Assembly (NCBI GenBank): GCA_025149285.1
Contig: CP102274.1
Location: forward strand, 2,309,501 to 2,373,500
Reading direction: 5' to 3'
DNA from: Hungatella hathewayi
GTDB taxonomy: Bacteria; Bacillota; Clostridia; Lachnospirales; Lachnospiraceae
DNA length: 64,000 nucleotides
Shown: one piece after another, positions 25,570-34,335 of the stretch
How positions within the stretch are numbered: the first letter of the stretch is position 1
Layout: every line of letters starts with the position of its first letter
The notes under the pieces: generated by a model
Told to the model about the DNA's origin: nothing
Database searches by the model: none
What the model saw: the letters and a program-made list of their open reading frames with translations, nothing else
Translations under genes and position numbers: made by a program

Positions 25570-25598
25570 TTGAAAAATGTCGTGAAATCATGTATAAT
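25570..25598 (+). promoter_or_regulatory. Promoter of carAB
   Basis: TTGAAA (25570-25575), 17-nt spacer, TATAAT (25593-25598). The start of transcription would be near 25605, with an 85-nt leader before carA. No PyrR-type attenuator hairpin was noticed in the leader. Confidence 0.8.
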
Positions 25599-25689
25599 CT
25601 ATTCAATTTGGGCTGATTTTCAGAATGCCCGGACAACCCATAGTATACAGCATAACTCATAGCATTAAGAAAGGATTGGGACTTTACGT

Positions 25690-26763
25690 ATGAAAGCTTT
25701 TTTAATACTGGAAGACGGAACCGTATTCACAGGGACCAGCATTGGTTCGAAGAGGGAAGTGATCAGCGAAATCGTATTTAATACTTCCATGACCGGTTAT
25801 TTAGAAGTCCTCACCGACCCCTCGTATGCAGGGCAGGCCGTGGTGATGACGTACCCGCTTATTGGTAATTACGGAATCTGCCGTGACGATATGGAATCGC
25901 GGAAAGCATGGCCGGACGGCTACATTGTCAGAGAATTATCTAGAATCCCCAGCAACTTCAGAAGCGGGGATACCATTCAGCATTTCTTAGAGGAACAAGA
26001 TATTCCAGGTATCAGTGGTATCGATACGAGAGCCCTAACAAAAATCTTAAGAGAAAAAGGTACCATGAACGGCATGATTACAACCAATGAAAATTTTGAT
26101 TGTAATGAGGCTGTTGCCCGCATGAAAAAATATTCAGTTACCGGTGTGGTGAAGAAAACCACCTGCGCTGAGAAATACGTACTTCCGGGAGATGGAAAGA
26201 AGGTGGCGCTTCTCGATTTAGGCGCCAAGATGAACATAGCCCGTTCTTTAAATGAAAGAGGCTGCCAGGTAACCGTATACCCGGCCACGACGGCGGCGGA
26301 AGAGATTCTGGCAGGCAATCCCGACGGAATCATGCTTTCCAACGGACCTGGAGATCCCAAGGAGTGTACGGATATTATCACCGAAATCCGTAAATTATAT
26401 GAATCAGATGTTCCGATTTTTGCCATCTGCCTCGGCCATCAGCTGATGGCGCTGGCTACAGGGGCGGATACTCACAAGTTAAAATACGGTCACCGCGGCG
26501 GAAACCATCCGGTCAAGGATTTAGAGACTGGACGCGTCTACATCTCGTCACAGAACCACGGCTATGTGGTGGACATGGATACGATCGATCCGGGGACGGC
26601 CGTTCCGGCGTTTGTCAATGTCAACGACGGCACCAATGAGGGCTTAAAATACGTAAATAAAAATATTTTCACAGTTCAGTACCATCCGGAGGCATGTCCG
26701 GGACCGCTGGACTCCGGCTACTTATTTGACAGATTTTTAAACATGATGGAGGAGGGAAAGTAA
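25690..26763 (+). CDS. carA: Carbamoyl-phosphate synthase small subunit
   Basis: 357 residues. Glutaminase subunit that supplies ammonia for carbamoyl phosphate, used for arginine and pyrimidines. N-terminal domain begins with AFLILEDGTVFTGTSIG; the class I GATase domain holds the nucleophile Cys in FAICLGHQLMALA and the His-x-Glu of the triad in QYHPEACPGP. The stop overlaps the carB start by one base (TAATG), so the subunits are translationally coupled. Confidence 0.97.
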   Translation: MKAFLILEDGTVFTGTSIGSKREVISEIVFNTSMTGYLEVLTDPSYAGQAVVMTYPLIGNYGICRDDMESRKAWPDGYIVRELSRIPSNFRSGDTIQHFLEEQDIPGISGIDTRALTKILREKGTMNGMITTNENFDCNEAVARMKKYSVTGVVKKTTCAEKYVLPGDGKKVALLDLGAKMNIARSLNERGCQVTVYPATTAAEEILAGNPDGIMLSNGPGDPKECTDIITEIRKLYESDVPIFAICLGHQLMALATGADTHKLKYGHRGGNHPVKDLETGRVYISSQNHGYVVDMDTIDPGTAVPAFVNVNDGTNEGLKYVNKNIFTVQYHPEACPGPLDSGYLFDRFLNMMEEGK

Positions 26764-29700
26764 TGCCGAAGAATCCTGATATTAAAAAAGTACTTGTTCT
26801 CGGCTCCGGCCCGATCATCATCGGCCAGGCGGCAGAATTCGACTATGCGGGAACCCAGGCGTGCCGTTCTTTAAAAGAGGAAGGCATCGAGGTTGTTCTC
26901 TTAAACTCCAATCCGGCGACCATTATGACGGATAAGGATATTGCAGACAGGGTCTACATTGAACCGTTGACCGTGGAAGTGGTGGAACAGCTGATTCTGA
27001 AAGAGAAACCGGACAGTGTGCTCCCGACTCTGGGCGGCCAGGCGGGATTAAACCTTGCCATGGAGTTAGAGGACGCCGGATTCTTTAGGGATCACAATGT
27101 GCGTCTGATCGGAACCACGGCTCTCACCATCAAAAAGGCGGAAGACCGTGAGATGTTCAAGGAGACCATGGAAAAGATCGGTGAGCCGGTAGCACCCTCT
27201 GATATCGTGGAGGATGTAAAACACGGTCTGGAAATCGCGGCAGAGATCGGTTATCCGGTAGTTCTCCGTCCTGCTTATACACTGGGCGGTTCCGGCGGCG
27301 GTATCGCTGAGAATCCGGAGCAGTGCGCGGAGATTCTGGAAAACGGCCTTCGTTTATCCCGTGTGGGCCAGGTTCTGGTGGAACGCTGCATCGCGGGCTG
27401 GAAGGAAATTGAATATGAAGTAATGCGCGACGGCGCGGGAAATGTAATCACCGTCTGCAACATGGAAAATATCGATCCGGTGGGCGTTCATACCGGGGAC
27501 AGCATCGTAGTGGCTCCCTCTCAGACTCTGGGTGACAAGGAATACCAGATGCTGCGTACCTCAGCGCTTAAAATCATCAGCGAACTGGGAATCACCGGCG
27601 GCTGCAACGTACAGTATGCCCTGAATCCGGACAGCTTTGAATACTGCGTCATCGAGGTAAATCCGCGTGTGAGCCGTTCTTCCGCGCTGGCTTCCAAGGC
27701 TACCGGCTACCCGATCGCCAAGGTTGCGGCTAAGATTGCGCTGGGCTATACCCTGGACGAGATTAAGAATGCGGTTACGAAGAAGACGTACGCCAGCTTT
27801 GAGCCGATGCTGGATTACTGCGTGGTCAAGATGCCGCGCCTTCCGTTTGACAAGTTTATCAGTGCCAAGAGAACGCTGGGAACCCAGATGAAGGCGACCG
27901 GAGAGGTCATGAGCATCTGCACGAATTTTGAAGGCGGTTTAATGAAGGCGATCCGCTCCTTAGAGCAGCATGTTGACAGCCTGATGTCCTATGATTTTAC
28001 GGGGCTTTCCGACGAGGAATTAAAAGAGACGCTGGCCCTCGTGGATGACAGGAGAATCTGGGTGATTGCGGAGGCGTTAAGACGCGGCTTCACTTATGAT
28101 ACAATCCATGCGATCACAAAGATCGATGTCTGGTTTATCGACAAGCTGGCGATCATCGTGGAGATGGAAGCTGCATTAAAGAAGGGACCGCTCACAGTGG
28201 ACCTGCTGAGAGAAGCCAAGAGAATTGAGTTCCCGGACAATGTCATCGCGAGGCTGACAGGAATTTCGGAACAGGACATTCACCAGATGCGTAAGGACAA
28301 CGGAATCGTGGCCGCATTTAAGATGGTGGATACATGTGCGGCGGAATTTGCCGCGGAGACGCCTTACTACTATTCCTGCTTTGGAAGCGAGAATGAGGCT
28401 GCGTTCACGAATGACCGCAAAAAGGTGCTTGTCCTCGGTTCCGGCCCGATTCGTATCGGCCAGGGAATCGAATTTGACTTCTGCTCGGTTCACAGCACCT
28501 GGGCGTTCAGCAGAGAAGGCTATGAGACCATTATCGTAAATAATAATCCGGAGACGGTAAGCACCGACTTCGATATTGCGGATAAGCTGTATTTTGAACC
28601 ATTGACTCCGGAAGACGTGGAGAGTATTGTGGACATTGAGAAGCCGGATGGCGCGGTGGTTCAGTTCGGCGGCCAGACGGCCATCAAGCTGACGGAAAGC
28701 CTGATGAAGATGGGCGTTCCGATTCTCGGTACGGCGGCGGAGGATGTGGATGCGGCGGAGGACCGGGAGCTGTTCGACAAGATTCTGGAGGAATGCAGGA
28801 TTCCGAGACCCGCAGGCCATACGGTTTTCACAGCTGAAGAGGCGAAGGAAGCGGCCCATAAGCTGGGATATCCGGTGTTAGTCCGTCCGTCCTACGTTCT
28901 GGGCGGCCAGGGCATGCAGATCGCTATCAGTGACCAGGATGTGGATGAATTTATCGGAATCATCAACCAGATTGCGCAGGAGCATCCGATACTGGTTGAT
29001 AAGTACATCATGGGCAAGGAGATCGAGGTTGACGCCATCTGCGACGGCACCGACATTCTGATCCCGGGAATCATGCAGCATATCGAGAGAACCGGTATCC
29101 ATTCCGGAGACAGTATCTCCGTCTATCCGGCGCCGGATCTGACAGAGAAGAACATTGAGACGCTGGTTGATTACACGGAGAAGCTGGCGAGAGCCCTTCA
29201 CGTGAAAGGTATGATCAACATTCAGTTTATTGTGGACGGCGACGATGTGTACATCATCGAGGTGAATCCGCGTTCTTCCCGTACGGTGCCGTATATCAGC
29301 AAGGTTACCGGAATTCCGATCGTGCCGCTGGCAACACAGATCATCTGCGGGCGGACAATCCGGGAACTGGGCTATACGCCGGGACTTCAGCCTTCCGCGG
29401 ACTATATCTCCATCAAGATGCCGGTATTCTCCTTCGAGAAAATCCGCGGCGCCGATATCAGTCTCGGGCCGGAGATGAAGTCTACCGGAGAGTGTCTGGG
29501 AATAGCGAAGACCTTCAATGAGGCGCTTTATAAGGCGTTCGAGGGAGCAGGCGTACGTCTTCCGAAATATAAGAATATGATTATTACGGTCCGCGATTCC
29601 GAAAAGGAAGAGGTTGTGGACATTGCAAGAAGATTCCAGGCACAGGGATACCGGATTTTCTCTACTGCGGGAACTGCGAAGTTCTTAAACAGCCACGGAG

Positions 29701-29957
29701 TAAAGGCTCTGGCGGTAAGAAAACTGGAGCAGGAATCCCCGAACTTACTGGATCTGATTCTGGGACACGAGATCGATCTGGTTATCGATATCCCGCCGCA
29801 GGGCGCGGATAAGAGCCGTGACGGTTTCATCATCAGAAGAAATGCCATCGAGACAGGCGTAAATGTGCTGACATCTCTCGATACGGCGGCGGCTCTTGTG
29901 ACCAGTATGGAGAACAGGGCGAACGAATTGACATTGATTGATATTGCAACGATTTAA
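26763..29957 (+). CDS. carB: Carbamoyl-phosphate synthase large subunit
   Basis: 1064 residues, normal length. Two tandem ATP-grasp synthetase halves, each opening with the same motif: LVLGSGPIIIGQAAEFDYAG near the N-terminus and LVLGSGPIRIGQGIEFDF near residue 556. The oligomerisation domain lies between, and the C-terminal MGS-like allosteric domain (from about 935) binds UMP/ornithine-type effectors (AQGYRIFSTAGTAKFL). It forms carbamoyl phosphate from bicarbonate, ATP and ammonia channelled from CarA. A terminator follows 14 nt after the stop. Confidence 0.97.
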   Translation: MPKNPDIKKVLVLGSGPIIIGQAAEFDYAGTQACRSLKEEGIEVVLLNSNPATIMTDKDIADRVYIEPLTVEVVEQLILKEKPDSVLPTLGGQAGLNLAMELEDAGFFRDHNVRLIGTTALTIKKAEDREMFKETMEKIGEPVAPSDIVEDVKHGLEIAAEIGYPVVLRPAYTLGGSGGGIAENPEQCAEILENGLRLSRVGQVLVERCIAGWKEIEYEVMRDGAGNVITVCNMENIDPVGVHTGDSIVVAPSQTLGDKEYQMLRTSALKIISELGITGGCNVQYALNPDSFEYCVIEVNPRVSRSSALASKATGYPIAKVAAKIALGYTLDEIKNAVTKKTYASFEPMLDYCVVKMPRLPFDKFISAKRTLGTQMKATGEVMSICTNFEGGLMKAIRSLEQHVDSLMSYDFTGLSDEELKETLALVDDRRIWVIAEALRRGFTYDTIHAITKIDVWFIDKLAIIVEMEAALKKGPLTVDLLREAKRIEFPDNVIARLTGISEQDIHQMRKDNGIVAAFKMVDTCAAEFAAETPYYYSCFGSENEAAFTNDRKKVLVLGSGPIRIGQGIEFDFCSVHSTWAFSREGYETIIVNNNPETVSTDFDIADKLYFEPLTPEDVESIVDIEKPDGAVVQFGGQTAIKLTESLMKMGVPILGTAAEDVDAAEDRELFDKILEECRIPRPAGHTVFTAEEAKEAAHKLGYPVLVRPSYVLGGQGMQIAISDQDVDEFIGIINQIAQEHPILVDKYIMGKEIEVDAICDGTDILIPGIMQHIERTGIHSGDSISVYPAPDLTEKNIETLVDYTEKLARALHVKGMINIQFIVDGDDVYIIEVNPRSSRTVPYISKVTGIPIVPLATQIICGRTIRELGYTPGLQPSADYISIKMPVFSFEKIRGADISLGPEMKSTGECLGIAKTFNEALYKAFEGAGVRLPKYKNMIITVRDSEKEEVVDIARRFQAQGYRIFSTAGTAKFLNSHGVKALAVRKLEQESPNLLDLILGHEIDLVIDIPPQGADKSRDGFIIRRNAIETGVNVLTSLDTAAALVTSMENRANELTLIDIATI

Positions 29958-29970
29958 AAGACAGACGGGC

Positions 29971-30008
29971 GGCAGCCACAGGGGGAAATACCTGTGGCTG
30001 CCGTCCTT
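29971..30008 (+). terminator. Terminator after carB
   Basis: GGCAGCCACAGG (29971-29982) pairs with CCTGTGGCTGCC (29991-30002), 12 bp perfect with further G-C closure, 8-nt loop, followed by GTCCTTTC. The T-run is short, but the stem is very stable. Confidence 0.75.
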
Positions 30009-30062
30009 TCAGATTGTTAGGGCAAAACACTGGCTTTCTAAAAGATTCCGGATAGTCAGCTG

Positions 30063-30091
30063 TTGACAGGTTATTACACATGTGGTATATT
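30063..30091 (+). promoter_or_regulatory. Promoter of the DUF3796/XRE pair
   Basis: TTGACA (30063-30068), 17-nt spacer and TATATT (30086-30091). The -10 box lies inside the left arm of a 16-bp inverted repeat, so repressor binding would occlude it. Confidence 0.8.
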
Positions 30092-30121
30092 TATAACATA
30101 ATATGATAAATATACCACATG
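30079..30121. promoter_or_regulatory. 16-bp perfect inverted-repeat operator
   Basis: CATGTGGTATATTTAT (30079-30094) is perfectly matched by ATAAATATACCACATG (30106-30121) across an 11-nt spacer. It covers the -10 box and the transcription start and ends 13 nt before the DUF3796 gene. The XRE protein encoded second in the operon is the likely ligand, giving autorepression. The arms are much longer than needed for one HTH dimer and may hold two sites each. Confidence 0.75.
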
Positions 30122-30134
30122 AAAGGAGAAAAAT

Positions 30135-30485
30135 ATGAAATACGGTTATGGCTGTCTGGGCTTTCTGGCGCTGTTGGGTATACTGGGAATTGTCACGGAG
30201 GAACGTTCTTTCCTCGCATTCTTTGGATTTGCAGTAGATTTTCAGTACTTTTTCAGAAAGACAGATGAGATGATGATCGAATATATGAACAAGTCTGCTG
30301 CCAGGGCATTTATGTGCGGTATGCTTATAACCGCTGTGGTGACGCTGATTTACGCAGCGCTTTATGGGATCAACAGGGCGCTTCTTATCGGGATCGCCTG
30401 GGGGTGGAGCGCATCGGTGCTGGTTTATGCGTTATCGACTGCCTGGTACGGTATAAAAGAAAGCTGGTGGACAGGAGATGATTAA
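30135..30485 (+). CDS. DUF3796-like small membrane protein
   Basis: 116 residues, with hydrophobic segments at about 8-22, 30-40, 58-75 and 80-98. The opening [15 protein letters not shown] and the charged [25 protein letters not shown] region fit the DUF3796 type, which is commonly encoded with a small XRE regulator. Function is unknown; such pairs may sense membrane or envelope stress. AAAGGAGAAAAAT precedes the ATG. It overlaps the next gene by 8 nt. Confidence 0.75.
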   Translation: MKYGYGCLGFLALLGILGIVTEERSFLAFFGFAVDFQYFFRKTDEMMIEYMNKSAARAFMCGMLITAVVTLIYAALYGINRALLIGIAWGWSASVLVYALSTAWYGIKESWWTGDD

Positions 30486-30678
30486 AAACCGGATCAAAGA
30501 ATACCGGGCCCGGTATGATATGAAGCAGGAAGAACTGGCAGACAGAGTGGGAGTACGACGTGAGACCATCGGCAACCTGGAGAAGGGGAAATACAATCCT
30601 TCCCTTGTTCTGGCATGGAATATCGCTAAGGTCTTCGGCGCCACGATTGAGGAGATATTTACCGTAGAAGAATCGTGA
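30478..30678 (+). CDS. Small XRE-family HTH regulator
   Basis: 66 residues, essentially one HTH_3 domain: [18 protein letters not shown] then [18 protein letters not shown] and a short tail typical of YozG/YvaO-type small repressors ([16 protein letters not shown]). It overlaps the membrane-protein gene by 8 nt and probably represses the operon through the 16-bp inverted repeat upstream. The membrane partner may control its activity. Confidence 0.92.
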   Translation: MIKNRIKEYRARYDMKQEELADRVGVRRETIGNLEKGKYNPSLVLAWNIAKVFGATIEEIFTVEES

Positions 30679-30700
30679 CGCCATTTGCTGCCGTTCTGAT

Positions 30701-31243
30701 TTAGCTCTCTGATTTATGGAATTTAAAGAAGTCCAGAGTCTCGGCAATGTCGGCCTCGTCTGTAAACAGGCCGATTGCCTTACCTGCTTCTACTGCAAAG
30801 TCCACATATCCGTTTGGTCTGGCGGTGACGAGAAGTCCGTCGCTCACAGCCAGATCCTGGCTTGTCCGAATGCTGTTTTTTCCTTCCAGAAAACCGTACT
30901 CCTCCAGAAGATCGACGCCTGCACAGATGGCGCAGATACAGGATTTGTCCCGGTCAAGGCTGTGAAGGAAGGCGCTTAAGTCCTCTCCCCTGACACGGGA
31001 GATATCGCCGCCCGGGATGATGAAGGATGTTACTTCCTCCGGATCGATATCCTCTAAATAAGTGTCGGCCTGAACACGGAACCCTTCCGCTGTCCGGATT
31101 GTGTCCCTGTGCGGACCTTCTGCCGGTACGGCCATGCAGTAGGAGCATGGCTGTTCCCCCATATTGGAATATCTCATGAAATACCCCAAAAGTACAATTT
31201 CATAGAAACAGCAATCGTCATAAATGAGAATATAGTTCGTCAT
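30701..31243 (-). CDS. DJ-1/PfpI family protein
   Basis: 180 residues of the class I glutamine amidotransferase-like DJ-1/PfpI fold. The nucleophile elbow is ICAICAGVDLLEEYG, and the acidic residue pairs lie in the N-terminal strands. Possible roles include glyoxalase/chaperone or isonitrile hydratase-like activity; the exact function is not predictable. The start at 31243 uses GGAGGAGC as ribosome binding site, which itself overlaps an earlier in-frame ATG (31258). It stands in the same direction as, and 45 nt behind, the deaminase gene. Confidence 0.82.
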   Translation of the reverse strand: MTNYILIYDDCCFYEIVLLGYFMRYSNMGEQPCSYCMAVPAEGPHRDTIRTAEGFRVQADTYLEDIDPEEVTSFIIPGGDISRVRGEDLSAFLHSLDRDKSCICAICAGVDLLEEYGFLEGKNSIRTSQDLAVSDGLLVTARPNGYVDFAVEAGKAIGLFTDEADIAETLDFFKFHKSES

Positions 31244-31288
31244 TGAATGCTCCTCCATTGGTATTTAAACTGAAAGATGATCTAATAA

Positions 31289-32311
31289 TTATTCAAATGA
31301 CGCCACATATTCGTCAACCATTTTCAGGTAACCATTCTTCTTTTCTTCTGAAATCCAGGAAATAGAGAAGGCGTTTTTGACGATCTGAATCACATCTTCC
31401 CGAGACAGTTCGTAAGCCTCAGCGAGGCTATACAGATCATCGGAAATATAGCTTTGGAAATATGCCGGATCATCGGAGTTGACGGTTACCTGGATTCCCT
31501 GATGCAGCAGTTCCAGAATTTCTTTGCCCTTCATATCGTCCACTACAAAGCTGTTGGATACAGGACAGCAGGTTAAACCGATCTTTTTTTCTTTTATATA
31601 GGCGACGAGAGAGGGATCTTCTACAATATTGGTTCCGTGATCCAGTCGATCCACGCTGATATCCATCAGTGCCTGGCGGATATGCTCGATGGAGCCCTCC
31701 TGATCGATATCACAGTGCATGGTGATATGGAAGCCGTCTTTTTTTGCCAGAGCAAAAACCTGTGCAAACTTCTGCGGCGGATTGTCGCGTTCATCGGAAT
31801 CGAGGCCGATACCAATAAATTTGCTGCGGTAAGGCAATGCGGCAAGATAAGTTTCCATCGCTGATTCTGCTGACATGTCACGCAAAAAGCACATAATCAG
31901 ATTTGCCTCTACTCCAAATTCACGGGCCTGCTGTGTTGCCTCATAGTATCCATTAATTACAGCTTCAATGGGGACGCCGCGTGATGTATGAGCCTGTGGA
32001 TCGAAAAACAGCTCCGCATATTTGATATTATGTTCTTTGGCCTTTTTCAAGTAATCCAATGCCAGGGTACAAAAATCTTCTGTATGCTGCAGAACATTCA
32101 TGGCAGGGTAATAGACTTTTAAAAATGATGTCAGGGAATCAAACTGATACGCTGCTTTCACCTCTTCGATGGTATGCTGTCCAATATCAATGTTGTTCTT
32201 CTGTGCCAGATGAAGCTTTAATTCCGGCTCCAGAGTTCCTTCTAAATGGAGATGAAGCTCTGCTTTGGGTAAACCATAGATAAATTCTTTTGTAACTTTA
32301 CTTTGTGGCAT
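31289..32311 (-). CDS. Adenosine-deaminase-family amidohydrolase
   Basis: 340 residues of the COG1816 deaminase family. Zinc ligands appear in AELHLHLEGTLEPEL at the N-terminus, and later motifs are RLDHGTNIVEDPSL and TVNSDDPAYF. The usual HAGE motif that supplies the catalytic Glu is replaced by TMHCDIDQEGS, so the proton-transfer residue differs and the substrate may not be adenosine. Start at 32311 has AAGGAAG 6 nt upstream. The DJ-1 gene follows it. Confidence 0.85.
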   Translation of the reverse strand: MPQSKVTKEFIYGLPKAELHLHLEGTLEPELKLHLAQKNNIDIGQHTIEEVKAAYQFDSLTSFLKVYYPAMNVLQHTEDFCTLALDYLKKAKEHNIKYAELFFDPQAHTSRGVPIEAVINGYYEATQQAREFGVEANLIMCFLRDMSAESAMETYLAALPYRSKFIGIGLDSDERDNPPQKFAQVFALAKKDGFHITMHCDIDQEGSIEHIRQALMDISVDRLDHGTNIVEDPSLVAYIKEKKIGLTCCPVSNSFVVDDMKGKEILELLHQGIQVTVNSDDPAYFQSYISDDLYSLAEAYELSREDVIQIVKNAFSISWISEEKKNGYLKMVDEYVASFE

Positions 32312-32442
32312 GTCATTCTTCCTTTCCTGATTCATGGTTTATAGTTGTATTTCATAAAATCTCATTTTTCATAAAATTTCGCAGGCATTATTGCACCGAC
32401 AGGATACAGGCTTTTCTACAGGAGATCTCCTCTGAAATCACC

Positions 32443-32484
32443 GATTGATATCAATCATTCTATCACTTTGATTAAAAATTGCAA
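32443..32484 (-). promoter_or_regulatory. Promoter and palindrome upstream of the deaminase gene
   Basis: On the minus strand, TTGCAA (32479-32484), 16-nt spacer, TAGAAT (32457-32462). Directly downstream lies the perfect 14-nt palindrome GATTGATATCAATC (32443-32456), placed as an operator over the transcription start. Another short palindrome, GGAGATCTCC, is at 32421-32430. The regulator is unknown. The remaining bases of this 480-nt gap hold the sites of the LacI gene and nothing else that I see. Confidence 0.55.
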
Positions 32485-32588
32485 TAAAAGAATAGATAAA
32501 AGCATGTGGTGCCCCTGACGGAGGAAAACTGGAACAACAAATAGTCTTCAGTGAAAGAACGATGGTTAATTACTTATGTGTGAGAAAA

Positions 32589-32600
32589 TGAAACATTTCA
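32589..32600. promoter_or_regulatory. Distal LacI-type operator (near match)
   Basis: TGAAACATTTCA differs by one base from the perfect operator TGAAACGTTTCA found at 33817-33828. It lies about 100 bp upstream of the LacI promoter and might allow DNA looping. Confidence 0.45.
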
Positions 32601-32691
32601 AAAATGAAAGACGAAAACAACGAATACGTAGTGAATAATATACAAAAGAAAGACGATAAAATGACCTAAATATAGAAAAAATAATGCAGTA

Positions 32692-32720
32692 TTGACTATG
32701 AAATCTTAGTGAGTTACACT
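32692..32720 (+). promoter_or_regulatory. Promoter of the first LacI-family gene
   Basis: TTGACT (32692-32697), 17-nt spacer, TACACT (32715-32720), about 75 nt upstream of the LacI start. The imperfect operator ATGAAACGTTAT (32735-32746) lies just downstream, consistent with autoregulation. Confidence 0.7.
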
Positions 32721-32793
32721 TGTTTCATAAATAAATGAAACGTTATAAAAGCAGATTGTTTCGAGACTGTACAGCAGACTGGAGGTGGGATAT

Positions 32794-33795
32794 ATGTCTA
32801 CGATAAAGGATGTAGCGAGAGAAGCTGGAGTATCATTAGGTACCGTATCAAATGTGTTGAACGGCAAGCCCAATGTAAAAAAAGAGAATAAAGAAAAGGT
32901 TCAGAAAGCGATCAGAAAAGTGGGCTTTCAATATAACATGGCTGCCAGCTTTCTTCGCACCAAGACATCCAAAAATATCGGACTGATTATTCCAAGCATT
33001 ACGAATCCCTATTATCCGGAATTGGCCAGAGGCGTATCTGATTCCGCCAGAATTGCATCACTGACTGTGTTTCTGTGTAATGATGACAGAGATGTCAGCA
33101 AGGAACACCGGTATGTAGATGAACTTCTAAGTAAGGGGGTTGACGGGATCATTCTTGTAAAGCCCCAGATGAATTTGTCGGAACTGAAGGAACTAAACAG
33201 GCAGACTGCCCTTGTACTGGTTGATGTAGGAGAGGACATTGATTCAGAGTTTCATGTGATCAATGTCTGTGATGAACAGGGGATCATTCAGGGAATGACC
33301 CTGCTCCGGCAGTACGGCCATAAAAAAATAGCGTTTGTCAGTGGACTTTTAGAATCGTATTCCAGTAAATGCAGGGTACAGACCTACAGGAGATGCCTTG
33401 CGGACTACGGATTTGATTACCGGCCGGAATATGTGATCAGCGGTAATTACGACTGGCAGAGTGGTTATACGGCAGCCAGGCAGTTAATGCAGCTTCAGGA
33501 CCCGCCTACCGCGATTTTTGCCTCCAATGATCTGATGGCGCTGGGTGTAATCAAATCAGCTCTGGAAAAGGGAATCCGTATTCCGGAAGAGCTCTCTGTA
33601 TTGGGATTTGATGACATTGACATGAGTAATCTGTGTACACCTTCTCTTACCACGATCCATCAGCCCAAGTATGAGATCGGAATAGAAAGCATGAATATGC
33701 TGCTGGCCTGTATGAATGGGGAAATGCCGAAGAATGGTATGAAGACAATTTTGGAGACCAGGCTGGTTTTCAGGGACAGTGTAGGATATGCGTAA
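32794..33795 (+). CDS. LacI-family transcriptional regulator
   Basis: 333 residues: HTH (STIKDVAREAGVSLGTVSNV, hinge helix following) and a periplasmic-binding-like effector domain (NIGLIIPSITNPYYPELARG through LTTIHQPKYEIGIESMNML). It heads the catabolic operon up to 42888. A perfect operator lies between it and the next gene. The ATG at 32794 is 7-8 nt from GGAGGTGGG; GTG 32785 overlaps that site. The inducer is probably the sugar or sugar phosphate handled by the operon. Confidence 0.94.
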   Translation: MSTIKDVAREAGVSLGTVSNVLNGKPNVKKENKEKVQKAIRKVGFQYNMAASFLRTKTSKNIGLIIPSITNPYYPELARGVSDSARIASLTVFLCNDDRDVSKEHRYVDELLSKGVDGIILVKPQMNLSELKELNRQTALVLVDVGEDIDSEFHVINVCDEQGIIQGMTLLRQYGHKKIAFVSGLLESYSSKCRVQTYRRCLADYGFDYRPEYVISGNYDWQSGYTAARQLMQLQDPPTAIFASNDLMALGVIKSALEKGIRIPEELSVLGFDDIDMSNLCTPSLTTIHQPKYEIGIESMNMLLACMNGEMPKNGMKTILETRLVFRDSVGYA

Positions 33796-33813
33796 GAGTT
33801 TTATTTACCATAA

Positions 33814-33831
33814 AAATGAAACGTTTCATTT
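33814..33831. promoter_or_regulatory. Perfect LacI-family operator
   Basis: AAATGAAACGTTTCATTT is an 18-nt perfect palindrome with the central CG typical of LacI/GalR sites. It lies between the regulator and the RpiB-like gene, 17 nt upstream of the latter. It is too short for a cre site (12-nt core instead of 14), so the local LacI protein is the likely binder. Confidence 0.85.
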
Positions 33832-33848
33832 AATAAAAGGAGGACATC

Positions 33849-34304
33849 ATGAAAGAGGAGTTTATCTATATTGGCAGTGATCACGGCGGATTCTCATTAA
33901 AACAGGTGATCAAAGACTGCCTCGACAGGAAAGGGATTCTGTATAAGGACGTCGGATCGGATTCTGCTGAAATTGTAAGGTATCCCACATATGCGGAGGA
34001 AGTTGCACTGGCTGTATCAGAACATCGTGCCACAAGAGGAATACTGATCTGTTCTACTGGTATTGGAATGAGTATTGTGGCTAACCGTTTCAAGGGAGTG
34101 AGGGCGTCACTCTGTACTGACAGTTATATGGGAAAAATAACCAGGGCACATAACGACTCTAATATATTATGCTTAGGAGGGAAAATAACCGGAGAATTGG
34201 AAGCTGTTGATATCCTGGAGAACTGGCTTACCACTGAGTTTGAAGGAGGACGCCATACGATTTCTCTGGGGCTGATTGAAGAACTTGACTGTAACGGGAA
34301 ATGA
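33849..34304 (+). CDS. RpiB/LacA/LacB-family sugar-phosphate isomerase
   Basis: 151 residues. Family marks are IGSDHGGFSLKQ at the N-terminus, the catalytic Cys in LICSTGIGMSIVANRF, and HNDSNILCLGGK. RpiB interconverts ribose-5-P and ribulose-5-P; relatives act on allose-6-P, galactose-6-P or tetrose phosphates. In an operon with a split transketolase, a pentose- or tetrose-phosphate substrate is plausible. AAAGGAGGACATC precedes the ATG. First catabolic gene after the operator. Confidence 0.92.
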   Translation: MKEEFIYIGSDHGGFSLKQVIKDCLDRKGILYKDVGSDSAEIVRYPTYAEEVALAVSEHRATRGILICSTGIGMSIVANRFKGVRASLCTDSYMGKITRAHNDSNILCLGGKITGELEAVDILENWLTTEFEGGRHTISLGLIEELDCNGK

Positions 34305-34335
34305 GCAGAATACAGGAAAGAAATGGGGGAGAAAT

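Noticed and set aside
25570..25689. PyrR-type attenuator before carA
   Set aside because: Only 85 nt of leader and no terminator/antiterminator pair was found.
33814..33831. Catabolite-responsive element (cre) at the palindrome
   Set aside because: The core is 12 nt, not the 14-nt cre spacing, and the adjacent LacI gene with partial copies at its promoter explains it better.
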